DNA from: Monarcha castaneiventris obscurior
Taxonomy: Eukaryota; Chordata; Aves; Passeriformes; Monarchidae
Reading direction: 5' to 3'
Length of the DNA: 64,000 nucleotides
NCBI GenBank assembly: GCA_026261815.1
Contig: JAMPIT010000484.1
Span: forward strand, 16,714,501 to 16,778,500
A program made the translations under genes and the position numbers. Positions 12,641 to 24,000 of the stretch are shown here, piece after piece. The notes beneath the pieces were generated by a model. It did no database searches, was not told the origin of the DNA, and saw nothing but the letters and a program-made list of their open reading frames with translations. The first letter of the stretch is position 1, and every line of letters starts with the position of its first letter.

Positions 12641-13522
12641 GTAGGATGTGTCAAATAGCTAAAAAGCTTCCTAGGAAAAGAGTTGTGAACAGAGCAAATA
12701 TATTGGAGAAAAACGTGTCGGGTGTTGCTGTGGCCCAGCTGGAAGGACAGAGCTGGTAAATCATAAGTGGCTGCAATCCTTACGTGGGAATATCAGAAAT
12801 ACTGGTCTTTGCATAGGACATTTACTGAAGCATTAAAGGCACAGAATGGTTGAATTTTTTAGTTTTCTGACTTTGCCTCCAGACATTACTGAAGCCCTTG
12901 GTGTTTCATAGCTTCCTCCTTAGGGCTGTTGGTTAAGAAGCACAAATAATGACAGGGCCAGGCTATGGGGCTGGTTTGAGAAGGGACTGCTGTGTGCCTC
13001 TTTAACTCTCCTCCACCCCCTGCCTTCCAGGCCTGTCACAAAATAGCTCGTTCTCATCACTGTATTGCTCTCAACATCAACTCTTCACATTCATTCCTAT
13101 GTCTGTGGTCTCAGTACATTGAACTAATTGGTACCAGTGTTAGCAAACATGAGATGGGCTGGCTTTTTCTTTTATAAGCATGTGTTTTGAAAACATCAGA
13201 GTATGTAGAGGAGCATTTATTTCATGTCTTGGAAGTTTAGCAAGTGCAGCTTGGTCTGATCTGAAGAACAGCATGTTTGTGGAGTGTTCTGAGTGTTGGT
13301 AAAAGCATGTCCTGACAGTCACTTGCTGCCATAGTCAAAACTCTCCTAGTTTTCAGCAATTAGATTTAGATTTGTTTTTAAGTGAGGGAAGAGCCACAGA
13401 ATGTTCTTTCCTCTCTTCGGAAGAAAGTTCAGAGCAGAGTGATAACAGTTTTGTATCTCTTCAGAATGCATCCCACTAAAAACTGGTCTACATTAGAAAG
13501 CTCTGATGACTTGATGGTTATT

Positions 13523-13755
13523 TCCTGATATCCAGCTTAAACCTCCCCTGACACAGCTCCAGCCATTCCCTGCTGTCCCTGGTCACAGAGAGCAGGGATT
13601 GGTGCCCTCCCCTCTGCTGCCCCTCAGGAGGATGCTGAAGGCTCCAGTGAGGTCTCCCCTCAGTCTCTTCAAGGCTGAACAAACCAAGGCCCTCAGCCAT
13701 TCCTCCTTTGGCTTCCCCTCCAGACCCTTCCCACCTTTGCAGCTCTGTGGATGCT
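13523..13755 (-). mobile_element. CR1 LINE fragment, antisense
   Basis: An internal piece of the CR1 3' region. The + strand blocks 'atatccagcttaaacctccc' and 'ctcttcaaggctgaacaaac' followed by 'ccctcagccattcctcc' are typical reversed CR1. The - strand frame ends in FKLDIRK, the same CR1 ORF2 tail motif as in the 11.5-kb copy. Both ends are missing. Confidence 0.75.
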
Positions 13756-15069
13756 CCAGCTGATGCAGTTTAGGAGGATGTGCCTATGATTCCTCTCTTG
13801 AGAGAATTACCAGAAAATAACCTTTAAGAGGGAAAGGTGAAAATGGAGAACCAAACCAAAAAAATATGCACCACTAGCTGCTACTGCAAAGCAGTAAAAT
13901 ATTAAATAATTTAGATGAGAAAAGCTGCCAGGAAGAGGAAGGGATGGGCGGACAAGCTGCTGCCAGCAGAAGTTGCTTGGAAAGGAGGTGAATTGTGTTG
14001 GGCTGCAGTTTGTATGTAAACACTGAGTGGAGAGCCTTAAGGAAAGAGTTTTGTCAGTGATGAAAAAAGAGTCAAGAAAATAATAGTTATAATGGGAGAA
14101 AGCACAAAGAGTGGTTCAGGCAAATTTAAATATATATAGTAATGCGTTTTTGTGCAAACAGTTGTTATTACTTAGCTCTTTGCATTAAGCATCAGTGGTC
14201 TGCTGTAGTATAAACAGCATAATTTTTACATCTTCTTACATCCCAGGGAGTGCTGGGAAAGAAATGTGTAATGAGGCTGAGCTCTGTTTGGGAGAAGAAA
14301 CCAGAAAACAGACAAACACATTGCTACAAATTCAGAATGATGTTTTTATATCTACTTTAAGACATTCCCTTTCCTCTCGGGGAATAGTACATTAAGGTAA
14401 AAAACCTAAGCAAGGCTTCTGCACACTGCACTCTAAATGAAAGGGACAAATTGACTTCTGAAATGGTTTGGAGGTTGATAAATTTCTTACCCAAGCAGCA
14501 CATGCTGGAGGCTGAGTGGCTTTCAGCATTACTGCCTCGGACATGTGCTGGATTACAAACCTCCCTGAGCCTGCTGGTGCCAAGAGTTATTTCCTAGGGA
14601 GGTTAAGTGAGGAAGGGCTGAAAGTTGCAGTGTTTCTCAAGGGCTGAAGTAACAGCATGCACCAGGTGTGGATTAGCAATCAGAAGGTTGGAGCAGCAAC
14701 TGAAATACAGTTGGAGATGGTTCCCAGGTTCTGAATACAGAAATGTTCCTGTGTTCAATGGTTGTCAGCAAAGGAGGAGCTATGGACAGCAGGGATAACA
14801 GCACTGCCCTCAGAGGGGTCAGACCTGCAGGTAAACACAAGGAAACAGCTACTTCATTTTTAATTTGACAGAAATATAAGAAGTAATGCTTGTAAGTAAA
14901 TAGAACTTGAAAGGGATCAATGTTTATTTGTCTTTTTTAAAGTATTTGGGGTATTTTTTTTCTTGCGTACAAAAACCATTAGTGTAGCAACAAAATCTTT
15001 GTGATTCATGTTTAATAGCTCAGTTTGTTTGCTACGTGGAAGTTACTGGAAAATGATGTGATAATTGAT

Positions 15070-15930
15070 CCAGTTTGGATTCTAGCCAATGATTATTCCC
15101 CACTGTGGGACACCTTGGGATGAATGATCATGGAATGACCGAGTTGAGAGTAACACCAAAAGGCAGGAAAGAAAATGTTACTGTAGAGATGGTGAACAGT
15201 AAGGAAGGTGTCAATAAAGATCAAACAGAGGTAGGTAAACTGATACAGAGAAAAGAATCTGAGAGTTGTCTGTTCCTTAATGATAGTGTTGAAGACCACA
15301 AAAGCAAAATGTTTCAGTATGAAGGGAAAAGTAATTATATGAGAACAACAGAAAGTCTGTATCATATTCTGTAGTGAAATGGAGTCTGGAAGGCAGTATA
15401 AAAAAGGACAAATGGGTGGAATTGCACAAACAAGGATGGGAAGAGGCAGAAACTTGTAGAAAAAATACAACTAGCAAAAGGCATCAAGGACAAAAAAAAA
15501 AAAAGAATAATTCCATAATGCTTTACCAGCAAAAAAAAATTTTTTACAAAATCAAGAAATAACAGATTAAAGGGGACATTAAGCCATGAGCAGATGTTTC
15601 CAAGATAGCTGGAGTATTTAATGGCTGTTTTGCCTCAATCTCCCTAAGAAGGTCAGCTGCAATCTGATGACAAATGCGAAAAGTCATGGAACAAATAAAC
15701 TACTTGTTAGCACTAAGAAGCTAACAAGATGGTAAGTAAAAGTCTACACAGATTTGTCAAACACAAATCACATCAGAGCCAACTAATTTTGTTCTGTTGT
15801 ATGGGAATGCACCTCCTGCCCCAAGAGAAGAGAAGTATTAAACTTGGTATGATAAAGAGATACAGGCTGGATGAAACTGCTCTAAAGGAGCTGGAAACTG
15901 GTAAACAAAGTGACCCAGAGTGTTATTTGT
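15070..15930 (+). mobile_element. Old CR1-family LINE remnant, sense
   Basis: A decayed purine-rich region in + orientation. The frames 15105-15374 and 15374-15562 give lysine-rich peptides (for example MKWSLEGSIKKDKWVELHKQ) that recall the linker between endonuclease and reverse transcriptase in amniote CR1 ORF2. The piece at 15745-15785 (acacagatttgtcaaacaca) resembles another internal CR1 block. Stops and frame breaks are frequent. Assignment is from pattern memory and the ends are approximate. Confidence 0.45.
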
Positions 15931-16158
15931 GCTGAAAGATGCAACAAATAAGAGATCTATTTAAATTTTTAAACATTTTGTAGCATGATTTTGATGGGTG
16001 AAAATATACTCAATTCAGTAAAATCAGTGAGGTTTAGATACCTATACAATAACTGTTTTTCTAGGAAATGCATGGAATTATGTATAACTTAGAAAAATTA
16101 CACATTCAAAAGTATGATAGCAGGTTTTTTTCTGAAAATAAGCTTGAAAAGTCCACTG

Positions 16159-16545
16159 TCATAGAATCCCAGAATGGTTTGGGTTGGAAGGGCCCTTAAA
16201 GGCCATCTCATTCCACTCCCTGCCATGAACAGGGACACCTTCCACTGTCCCAGGGTGCTCCAAGTCCTGTCCAACCCGGCCTTGGACACTTCCAGAGATG
16301 GGGCAGCCACAGCTTTTCTGTGCCAGGCCTCCCCACCCTCACAGGGGAGAATTTTTTCCTGGGCTCTCATCTAAACTCACGCTCCATGTGAAGCCATTCC
16401 CCCTTCTCCTCTCACTCCAGCCCTTGTAAAAAGTCTCTCTCCATCTCTCCTGTGGGCTTCCCTCAGGTACTGGAAGGGGCAGTTAGGTTACCCTGAAGCC
16501 TTCTCTTTTCCAGGCTGAACAATCCCAATTCTCACAGCCTTCTGA
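16159..16545 (-). mobile_element. CR1 LINE 3' end, young-looking, antisense
   Basis: A well-preserved reversed CR1 tail: tcatagaatcccagaatggt at 16159, followed by gggttggaagggcccttaaa and the blocks for 'gggacaccttccactgtccc' and 'ggacacttccagagatgggg'. It is the least decayed CR1 copy in the window and of the type common in neoavian genomes. It is truncated near 16545. It carries the usual fragment of ORF2 on the - strand but no full frame. Confidence 0.9.
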
Positions 16546-19500
16546 GTATGGAAAAGGATAAATAAATTTCTGTCTTATTTTTTTCTTTATAAAGTTTATG
16601 TTTAAACATGTAAATGTTTTTCATTCCGCATCCGTCTTCAACCAGTTACCCTATTTTACACACCACTGGGATTAAAAATTTTCTCGTCATCTAGAAATAC
16701 CCTTAATTATGGAGAGTGAATAGAACAAAAGAGAAACTGTGATGTGGTTGAATTTGAAGATCTGGGGGCCTAAGCAGGAATTATGCATGGAAAATGGTGT
16801 TGTGCATATTTCTGCTGGTAACTCCTCCACCTGCCTCCTCCTACTTCCTGAGCCTTTGCCATTCCCATTATAGCAGCGACCTCCTCGTGACTGGAGGCTT
16901 TGGGAGATGTGCTGGGTGCCTGTGTGGTGTTGATGGGAGAGGCTGAGGGAGTCCATGGGCATTTCTCATACACAAAGTGCTCAAACCTTTTGTTGAGAGA
17001 CCAAACGTTCTCTGTGGTGTCTGTTTTAAATACCTGCCATGTCTTTGGGGTGGGACAGGATTCTAACCACTGCAGCACGAGGCTAGGAGTTGCATTGGGA
17101 AATATCTACTTCAGTGTTAAAATTTAAAAGCAGTAGCTGAAATGAGAAAAAACATAAGCTTGCTCTTTACAGCTCTTGCTAATAGGTGATACGAAAAGAT
17201 GTTTTTTGTGGAAATGTTCTCAGTTTGTGGGTGGATGATGGGGAAAATGTGAGCAGTACAGTCTGTCCCAAGTCTTGTCTTAAGGATTTAGCACCATTGA
17301 CAAAGCAGTTCTCGGGAGAGAAACATGGTTTGGGAACATAATTATGGTCTGAAAAAACGCTCTGGGTCTCCATCAGGATAGTTGGATTCAGCTGCTCAAA
17401 AGTCATCTGACATAAAATCATCTGCCCCTATTTTTCAAGGTTGAGTCAAAAAATGTTCAGTGGCAATGTTTGGCTGTTAGTACTGCTCTGCAGTGGGGTT
17501 TGGTGGTGACTGCAGAGATAATGGAAATAGTGATTTCCCATTTGTAGCTCATCTCTGGATCTGGGGATACTTTCTAACCAAATTATTTTCTGTGATAAAT
17601 ACCAGCAGACGAATGTGTAAATAGTTTAACATGCTAAAGGGATAAAAATATTAGAGAATATTGTTATCAATTTAATTGTCTCCTTGTCCTTGTAAACAAG
17701 TTAACTTCTGGGGTTTGGTTTAACCAGTGAGTGTTAGAGGAGTTTTCTCAAGTTGCCACTCACTTGTACAGCCTGGTCCTGTAGAAGTCATGATACTGCA
17801 CTTGAGTGGCAGGGGGACGATGTAAAATAAAATGTTTGTGACAGTGTTTAGGTAGAGTAGAATGAAATACACCACTTTGAAACACTGGATTTAGAAATGA
17901 TGAATTTCTAGGGGATTTGATTTTCACTCTTTCTGTAGTAGGAGTGTCTGTGACAAGTATTACCGATTCAGACGTCAGAACACAAATCTATACCAAGCTG
18001 CTGGAGGTTACCTTAACAAATTTGGCAGGAATCCTTCAGCTCTGTTTGTATTTGATGATGACCATTAGCTCCATGGTTCTTATCATCATTTAGTCATGTT
18101 TTTTTGACTTTTAAACTGTCAATAGGAATGTATATCAGCTGCTAAAAAATGTTAGCAGTAACAGTGTAGCTAAAATTCCATTGTGCTTACACATGCCATC
18201 TTGAATAATTTTCCTGTAGCACTTCCTAATGCAGACAATTACCACTGTCAGGAGCTTCCATTTCAAACACTGAGCCAACTTCTGAAAATGCAATGGCAAA
18301 TTTCCCACAATCCTGTCCAAGAAGGGGTTTGAGTCCTTTGTGCAGGATCAACATTCTTAATGCAGGAACGCCTGTCCAGAGCAGCCCTGCCTGCCCCAAA
18401 GCAGGGCTGTAGGATCTGTACACGTTCTAGACACCAGATTGTCCTTGGGCAGAGGGAGGTTTGGCAGCTGAGAGTGGAGAGAGGGGGGCAGGTGAAATAA
18501 AAAAGAGTAAGACTGGCATTAATAAGGTCAGAAAAAGGAAAGAAGGGTCACTGGGTAGATAAATACGGTTGAAGTTGAATAGCTGAAAGAGAAATTGTTA
18601 ATTAATGTGGAAGGATCCACAGTATAAACTGTGTCAAACCAGTTGGACTGAATTCTCTCCCAGGATTTGGGGCTGACCTGAAGATCCTTTTTCTGTATTG
18701 TTTCTCTCTCAAGTAATGGCTCTGGGAGTGCTGGGACAATGTGTGGGCATTTATCCCCAGTTAATTGCTTTAAAATATTATCATGTTCCTTTATTGCCAG
18801 TTGCTATGTAAGGAAGTAGAAAATTATATTTTACTTTTGTTGTGCAATATGCACTAAATTTTCCTTTTGTTATGTTTTTAATAGCATAGCTATTTTCAAA
18901 TAGAAAATTTATCTCATTCACCGTCAGTATAATGATTTGTCTGCTGGGAAAAAATAACTTTGTATCACTGAGAATTATTTCTTTAATATTCAGAGAATTT
19001 TCCTAGGGATTAACCTTACCAACTAATGAGTTTTTTCTTCTGCTTAGTCATGAAAAAAACCCATCTTCCAATTTTTACCTCTCTTTTTGCAATCTGATCT
19101 GTTGGGATAGCTAATCCTCCATCAGCTCCTCCTGTACTTAATTTGGTGTGGCTTTAGTGTTTCAAGGAAAGTATTTTTCTGAGTTTTGTGCAATAGTTAA
19201 TTGATAGCAATAGTAATGGTAATAGCATGAGTTTTTCATCCTGCTCAAGGTGAACTTCCTCAAAAACTAACCAAACATTTAGGAATATTGCTGCCCACAG
19301 CAATGGCCTTGTTCTGGTCGCTGCAGTGACCATGGAAAGTCTGTGTGTCTCTGAAGTGTGCTGCACACAGGCAGCTGGGACAGAGAGCCTTTCTGACAGA
19401 ATATAGAGCTGCTGAAAATTACAGGTTTCATCATCACTGGAGACAAAACCTGGGGAGAATTTTATAAGGTTTTTTGCTGGGTAGATTTTTAGAAAAGGGC

Positions 19501-19669
19501 ACAGGAGGAGTGATGCATTTTCACTTTCTCTATTGTTTGCTTCAGCTGACTTTCATTCCCTGGATCTTTCTCTGGAATCTGCATTTGCTTGGTTCTCCTA
19601 TTTATCCCCTGTCTTGTTAATAGTATCTGCAAAAGAAACTGCTTCTGTCTGGACTTGTATATGAAAGTT

Positions 19670-19785
19670 CTGTAAGAGATGTAAGTGGTGTTTATTAGAG
19701 ATGTTAATTCTTTCCTATAAAACAGTAGTTTTATAGGAAAGAATTAACATGTCTAATAACTAATAATAATTAACATCTCTTATAG
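19670..19785. repeat. Near-perfect inverted repeat (hairpin)
   Basis: The arms 19693-19723 and 19728-19758 are reverse complements over 31 bases with one mismatch (19700 against 19751), separated by only four bases (agta). A second, outer pair, 19670-19682 with 19773-19785, matches 12 of 13. The stretch between the inner and outer arms is diverged. The arms do not belong to any repeat I recognise. It would form a long hairpin in RNA or single-stranded DNA. It could be a template-switch product or the remnant of a foldback element. Confidence 0.9.
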
Positions 19786-20639
19786 ATTTCCTGGTTCCTA
19801 TGGAATTATTAATACGTAGCTGTTTGAAAGCAGGAGCTTTTACAGACATCCATCTTATTTTGTATCTCTCAGCACCACTACCCTCCTCCCCCCACAAGTG
19901 GGGGTTTTTTTAGTTGGGGATCAAATATGACAAACAAATAGGGATACAGAGTTTTCTGCAGAGTTACTTTGATTTTTTTTAGTTGTTAACAGGAAGAAAT
20001 CAATTAGTTGCAGGCATTGGAACTTCCCTTTTCCTGCTCAGGACCAATGACAAAGTGTCATGAACACACCCAGCTGGAAGAGATTCTGCCCACTCGAGGG
20101 GCAGGGGGCAAATCCGTGCTGTTAAAATGTGTAAGTGAGCTCAGAGAAAGCACTTCTACTTTAATTTTCTGTCTGTGGGAAGGCCCAGTGTAAGGAATCG
20201 TCTCATTACATTTGAGCTCTTTCTGTGGCAAAATTCTCCCTCAAAAGCCAGTTCTGTGTTCCTGGCAGAAATGGTCATGTGCAAAGCTCTTGTGGAGCAA
20301 GAATTAAATGTGACAGCTGCTATATCAGACCTCAGAACCATTAGCTTCTCCCAGGGTAGAGATGGTGATCAAATCCTTATTCTACAAAATACCTGTAATC
20401 CAAAATTAGAATTCTTCCCTGCAAAGCTTTCCTCACCTGCCACCTGGCAGGGTCAGTCTGCCTTGCTTTCCATTAGTTAAAATCACTGTCACTGGGGAAT
20501 CACACTAGATGACTAAAGTCTCTCTTTTTGGTTTTTTTTTTTTTGGAAATAGAAACCTTTTCTAATTGACAGGATTCCTTTGAGGAACATAAATATGTAC
20601 CTTTTATGATGGAAATAACAGAAAAATCTTCATGACGGT

Positions 20640-21040
20640 GTCAAATGTTCAAGTGTGGCAGAGTCACAAGAAGCCAAGGAGAACGTAATTGGTGCTTAGC
20701 TCCCGTTCTCCTGCAAGCCTCAGTAACACTTTAACATTGTGGTGGTTTTCCCTCGAATGTGGCAAGAGAAATGACAGGTAGTTATTTTCACTATTTTCCG
20801 TTTCCATGGAAACCCAGTGTTTGCAGTAACAGTCTTACTGTAAGCTCTGTAATCCTCCCCCGGGGCTTCTCGCCAATGTGGTAATTTAATAATTCATGAG
20901 CATTAAGCCTGAATTTGCTGGGAAGCAAACTGTGTTGCTTGGAGCCGTTTTCTCAGGGCCAGATTCATTTCCGCCACAGATTTGGTGTTCTTTTCTCTAA
21001 GATGTCTTCATAAAATACACTCCATAAACCAAAGCAGTGG
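20640..21040. promoter_or_regulatory. Candidate conserved regulatory block with RFX-type palindrome
   Basis: This intron stretch looks different from its surroundings: no simple repeats, several CpGs, and dense factor-like motifs. At 20800-20813 is the 14-bp perfect palindrome GTTTCCATGGAAAC, which fits the RFX (X-box) consensus. At 20883-20909 is an ATTA/TAAT cluster (ggtaatttaataattcatga) of homeodomain type. RFX and homeodomain factors are common in neuronal and ciliated-cell gene control, which would suit DOCK3. Function and conservation are inferred, not shown. Confidence 0.4.
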
Positions 21041-24000
21041 ACTTTGCTTCACTTGTTTGTGAAAGCGGGGTTATTGCAGAGCTGCTGGGTGAGACAGCTC
21101 GGGAAAGAACTCTCCTGCCTCCCCCAACAAAAGAAAAGGGGGAAAAGCCAAACACACTCCGTGAGCACTCGCCTGAAAAGGAAGATTTTTAAAGAGTCCA
21201 TGAGTCGCTGTTGAGACAGTGAGCAAACCTGCAGTTCAGCAGAGGTGATGCTCCTGTCTCTGGGGCTCGCAGTGACTGCTGTCGATGATGGATTGCTCAA
21301 ACACTGCTGGGAGCTGGGAGATGCTCTTGGTTCACTCTGGGAGTGGGAATTGAGTTCTTCACAGACACGGGACCATTCTGTACATGTGCTCTGGCTTCCT
21401 GGCACACACACACTGAGAATGAAGGCTCATTCTCTGGAGCTCTGGGAGATTTTGTTATTAGGTCAGTCTTACGGCAGCTGTAAGGATCTAGATTTTTTTT
21501 CCCAAGAGGATAAGCAAAAATTAGCAACTCTAAAAGATAATCATGATGAACGGAAAATAAACTTGAAAAGGTTTTTACAGATGATACTCCTACTATTTAA
21601 ATCACCTTTTGAGGGAAAACCACGTTATTTTTGACAATGGGAAATTACTAAAATGTTGATATAGGTGTGTGCTTTCTTCAGGAATATGACATAAAGTTCA
21701 GAAGGCCTGAAGTGAGGCTCGTTTTCTTTTTAGAAGGCTCCTCCAGGATGTTCTCAAAAGCATCAGGCTGCAGTGCTGTCCTGGAGTGACCATTTCAATC
21801 ACTGACCGTGGTAATGTCCTTGCAGTTGACAAACTCAAGAGAGATTTGGACAAATTTGGCTGATGGAATGAAAACAGAAGTCCATTTTTTTTCTTGTGTG
21901 AAGCTGTGCAAGCAAATATGAGAAGCCTCATCTTGTTATCATTTAACTGTCTTGCAGCACAAATGGGAAGCCAGGACAGTAGAGCCTGGTTTTCTCCCAG
22001 CTTCCAAATAGGATGGTGGAGAGCAGTAATTGCTTTCTGGAAAACTGGCTAATGCTGCTGCCCTGGGGCTTTAAAACTTCTGCTGTGCTGGGTCAATGGA
22101 CTTCCTCTCTGATAAAGGAGCAGCTTCCCAAGTTAATCCAAGCAAATATTAGCTTGTCCAAACTGTAAGGTTTAGAGACTGTAGTTTCAGTTTTCTCTCC
22201 CCTTCCCGTTCCTACCAAACCCCAGAGATCTCTTTCATGGTGTATCTCTCCTAACTTAATGTTTTGAGCCAAGCTCCTTTTTTTTGGAGCTTTAAGAAAA
22301 TGGTTTGAGCCTATACCAGTAACTCCTAACATAATTCCATTCATCTGGTTAACATACTGTCCTTGTAGAGCTTGTGCACACAGGGGTAGGAAGAATGCAG
22401 TGTTTGATGGCACTGATGAATTAAGCTGCCCAAAATGTGGTGTGCACAGCAAGACTGGGGTATTTTGAAGGCAGATGTTGGCAAGGTTTAGTTGCCATAG
22501 AGAGGGACCAGCTCATCCCCAGTTTGTTCTTGAGATTTATCTGGGACAAAATATGGTGCTTTTACAGTAGCATCTTCAAATGTTTATGATACTCATATGC
22601 CAGCTCGAATGTTACTCTGGAATTGTTGTCAAGCACGTTAGCATTCATTAAAGAAGGGACTAGAGATTTTCTGGGGAGTGGTGCAGGGCAGAAATTAAAT
22701 AGTGTCATGCTTATCATTTATTTTTTAACCAGTAGGACTGAAAGGAGGTGAACTGTCCTGGCTAGGCAAGTGTTTGTAGCTTATTCCTGCAAACTGCTGT
22801 CTTCTGTGGCAGCATTTTCAGATTTTTGTTCCTGAGTTTGTATTTTACATGCAGGTAAGGTTTTACATAATACCAAAAGTGTCAGAAAGAAACCTGGGGA
22901 CACACCAAGAGAAAATCAAAGTCTAAAATATGAGTTGTTACATGATATTTTCTGCTACCACATGACCCTTTTCTCTGTGCACTTCTCTGTGTGTCATGGA
23001 CCAATGTGTATTTTTAAAATAACCTGTGTTCTTAGAGGGCGTTGGCCACATGCTAAATTCTGAAAACCCAATTAAGTACAGCTTTTGAGAAAGGACTGAG
23101 GTGTTTTTAATAATATTGGAGGTGTTCAGTGTTCCCCCAATTTTCTCTGGAAATAAGCACTGAGGAAAATAAGAAAAATTAGGGAGCATCTGTACATTTG
23201 TACCTTTTCCCTTTCAGTGGCACATTGGAATGGAGAGGGTGAAGGAGGTTTTGTTTCTGGGAGAAATAGCTGCTGGACCATTATTTAAGGCAAGGGAAGG
23301 GTACAAGATGGGAGGTTTCTGCCTAAGGAGATTGAAGCCTGAATGTGCTGCTGTCCCTGCTTCAGAAAACCAATCTCCTATACTTTATTAAAGAATTAAT
23401 TTTTTTAGTCCGTGTTCTTTATCACCAGTCTCCAATTCCAACAGAAAATTGATCTGCAGCCTCTCTGCAGACCTCCACAGCTTTGGCATTATGCATCCAT
23501 TAATGCTGTGCCTACATTCCCAAATTGATGCTCAGTCAGGATTTTTTCCTTGAAACCCCCCCAGTAATGAAACGTGCCCATGACTGAATGCAAGGGGCTC
23601 ACCAGGCCACCCCAAGCTCTTAGCCAGGCCCTTCCTTTTGTTGTCATCTCCACATGTTATGCAAAGAACATCACAAACAAACCTCAACAACAAACACTCC
23701 CCGTGGGCATAGTGCCACTCCTGCTCACCCAACAGGAAATTTTGTCCCTGTTTGCCCCCTTTTTCATGCTGAAAATGTAACATCCCAAACCATTGATGGC
23801 TTCCTTCCTTTTTGCAGAGTTCAGTATGGTCCTGCTTTTCAGTCAGTTTGGGGAAGCCAAGAAGTGAGACACTACACTCCTTTCATTTTCCCTCCTTTTC
23901 AAGTGAACGAACAAGAAGCTGTTTGACTTTGCTTGTCAGAGCAGTGGTTCTTATATTTGAGTAGCTGTAGCAATTTCTAATCATGAGAGTGATTGTAAAC

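Noticed and set aside
12241..12759. 172-codon + frame overlapping exon 3
   Set aside because: It reads exon 3 in a different register from the DOCK3 protein and has no family resemblance.
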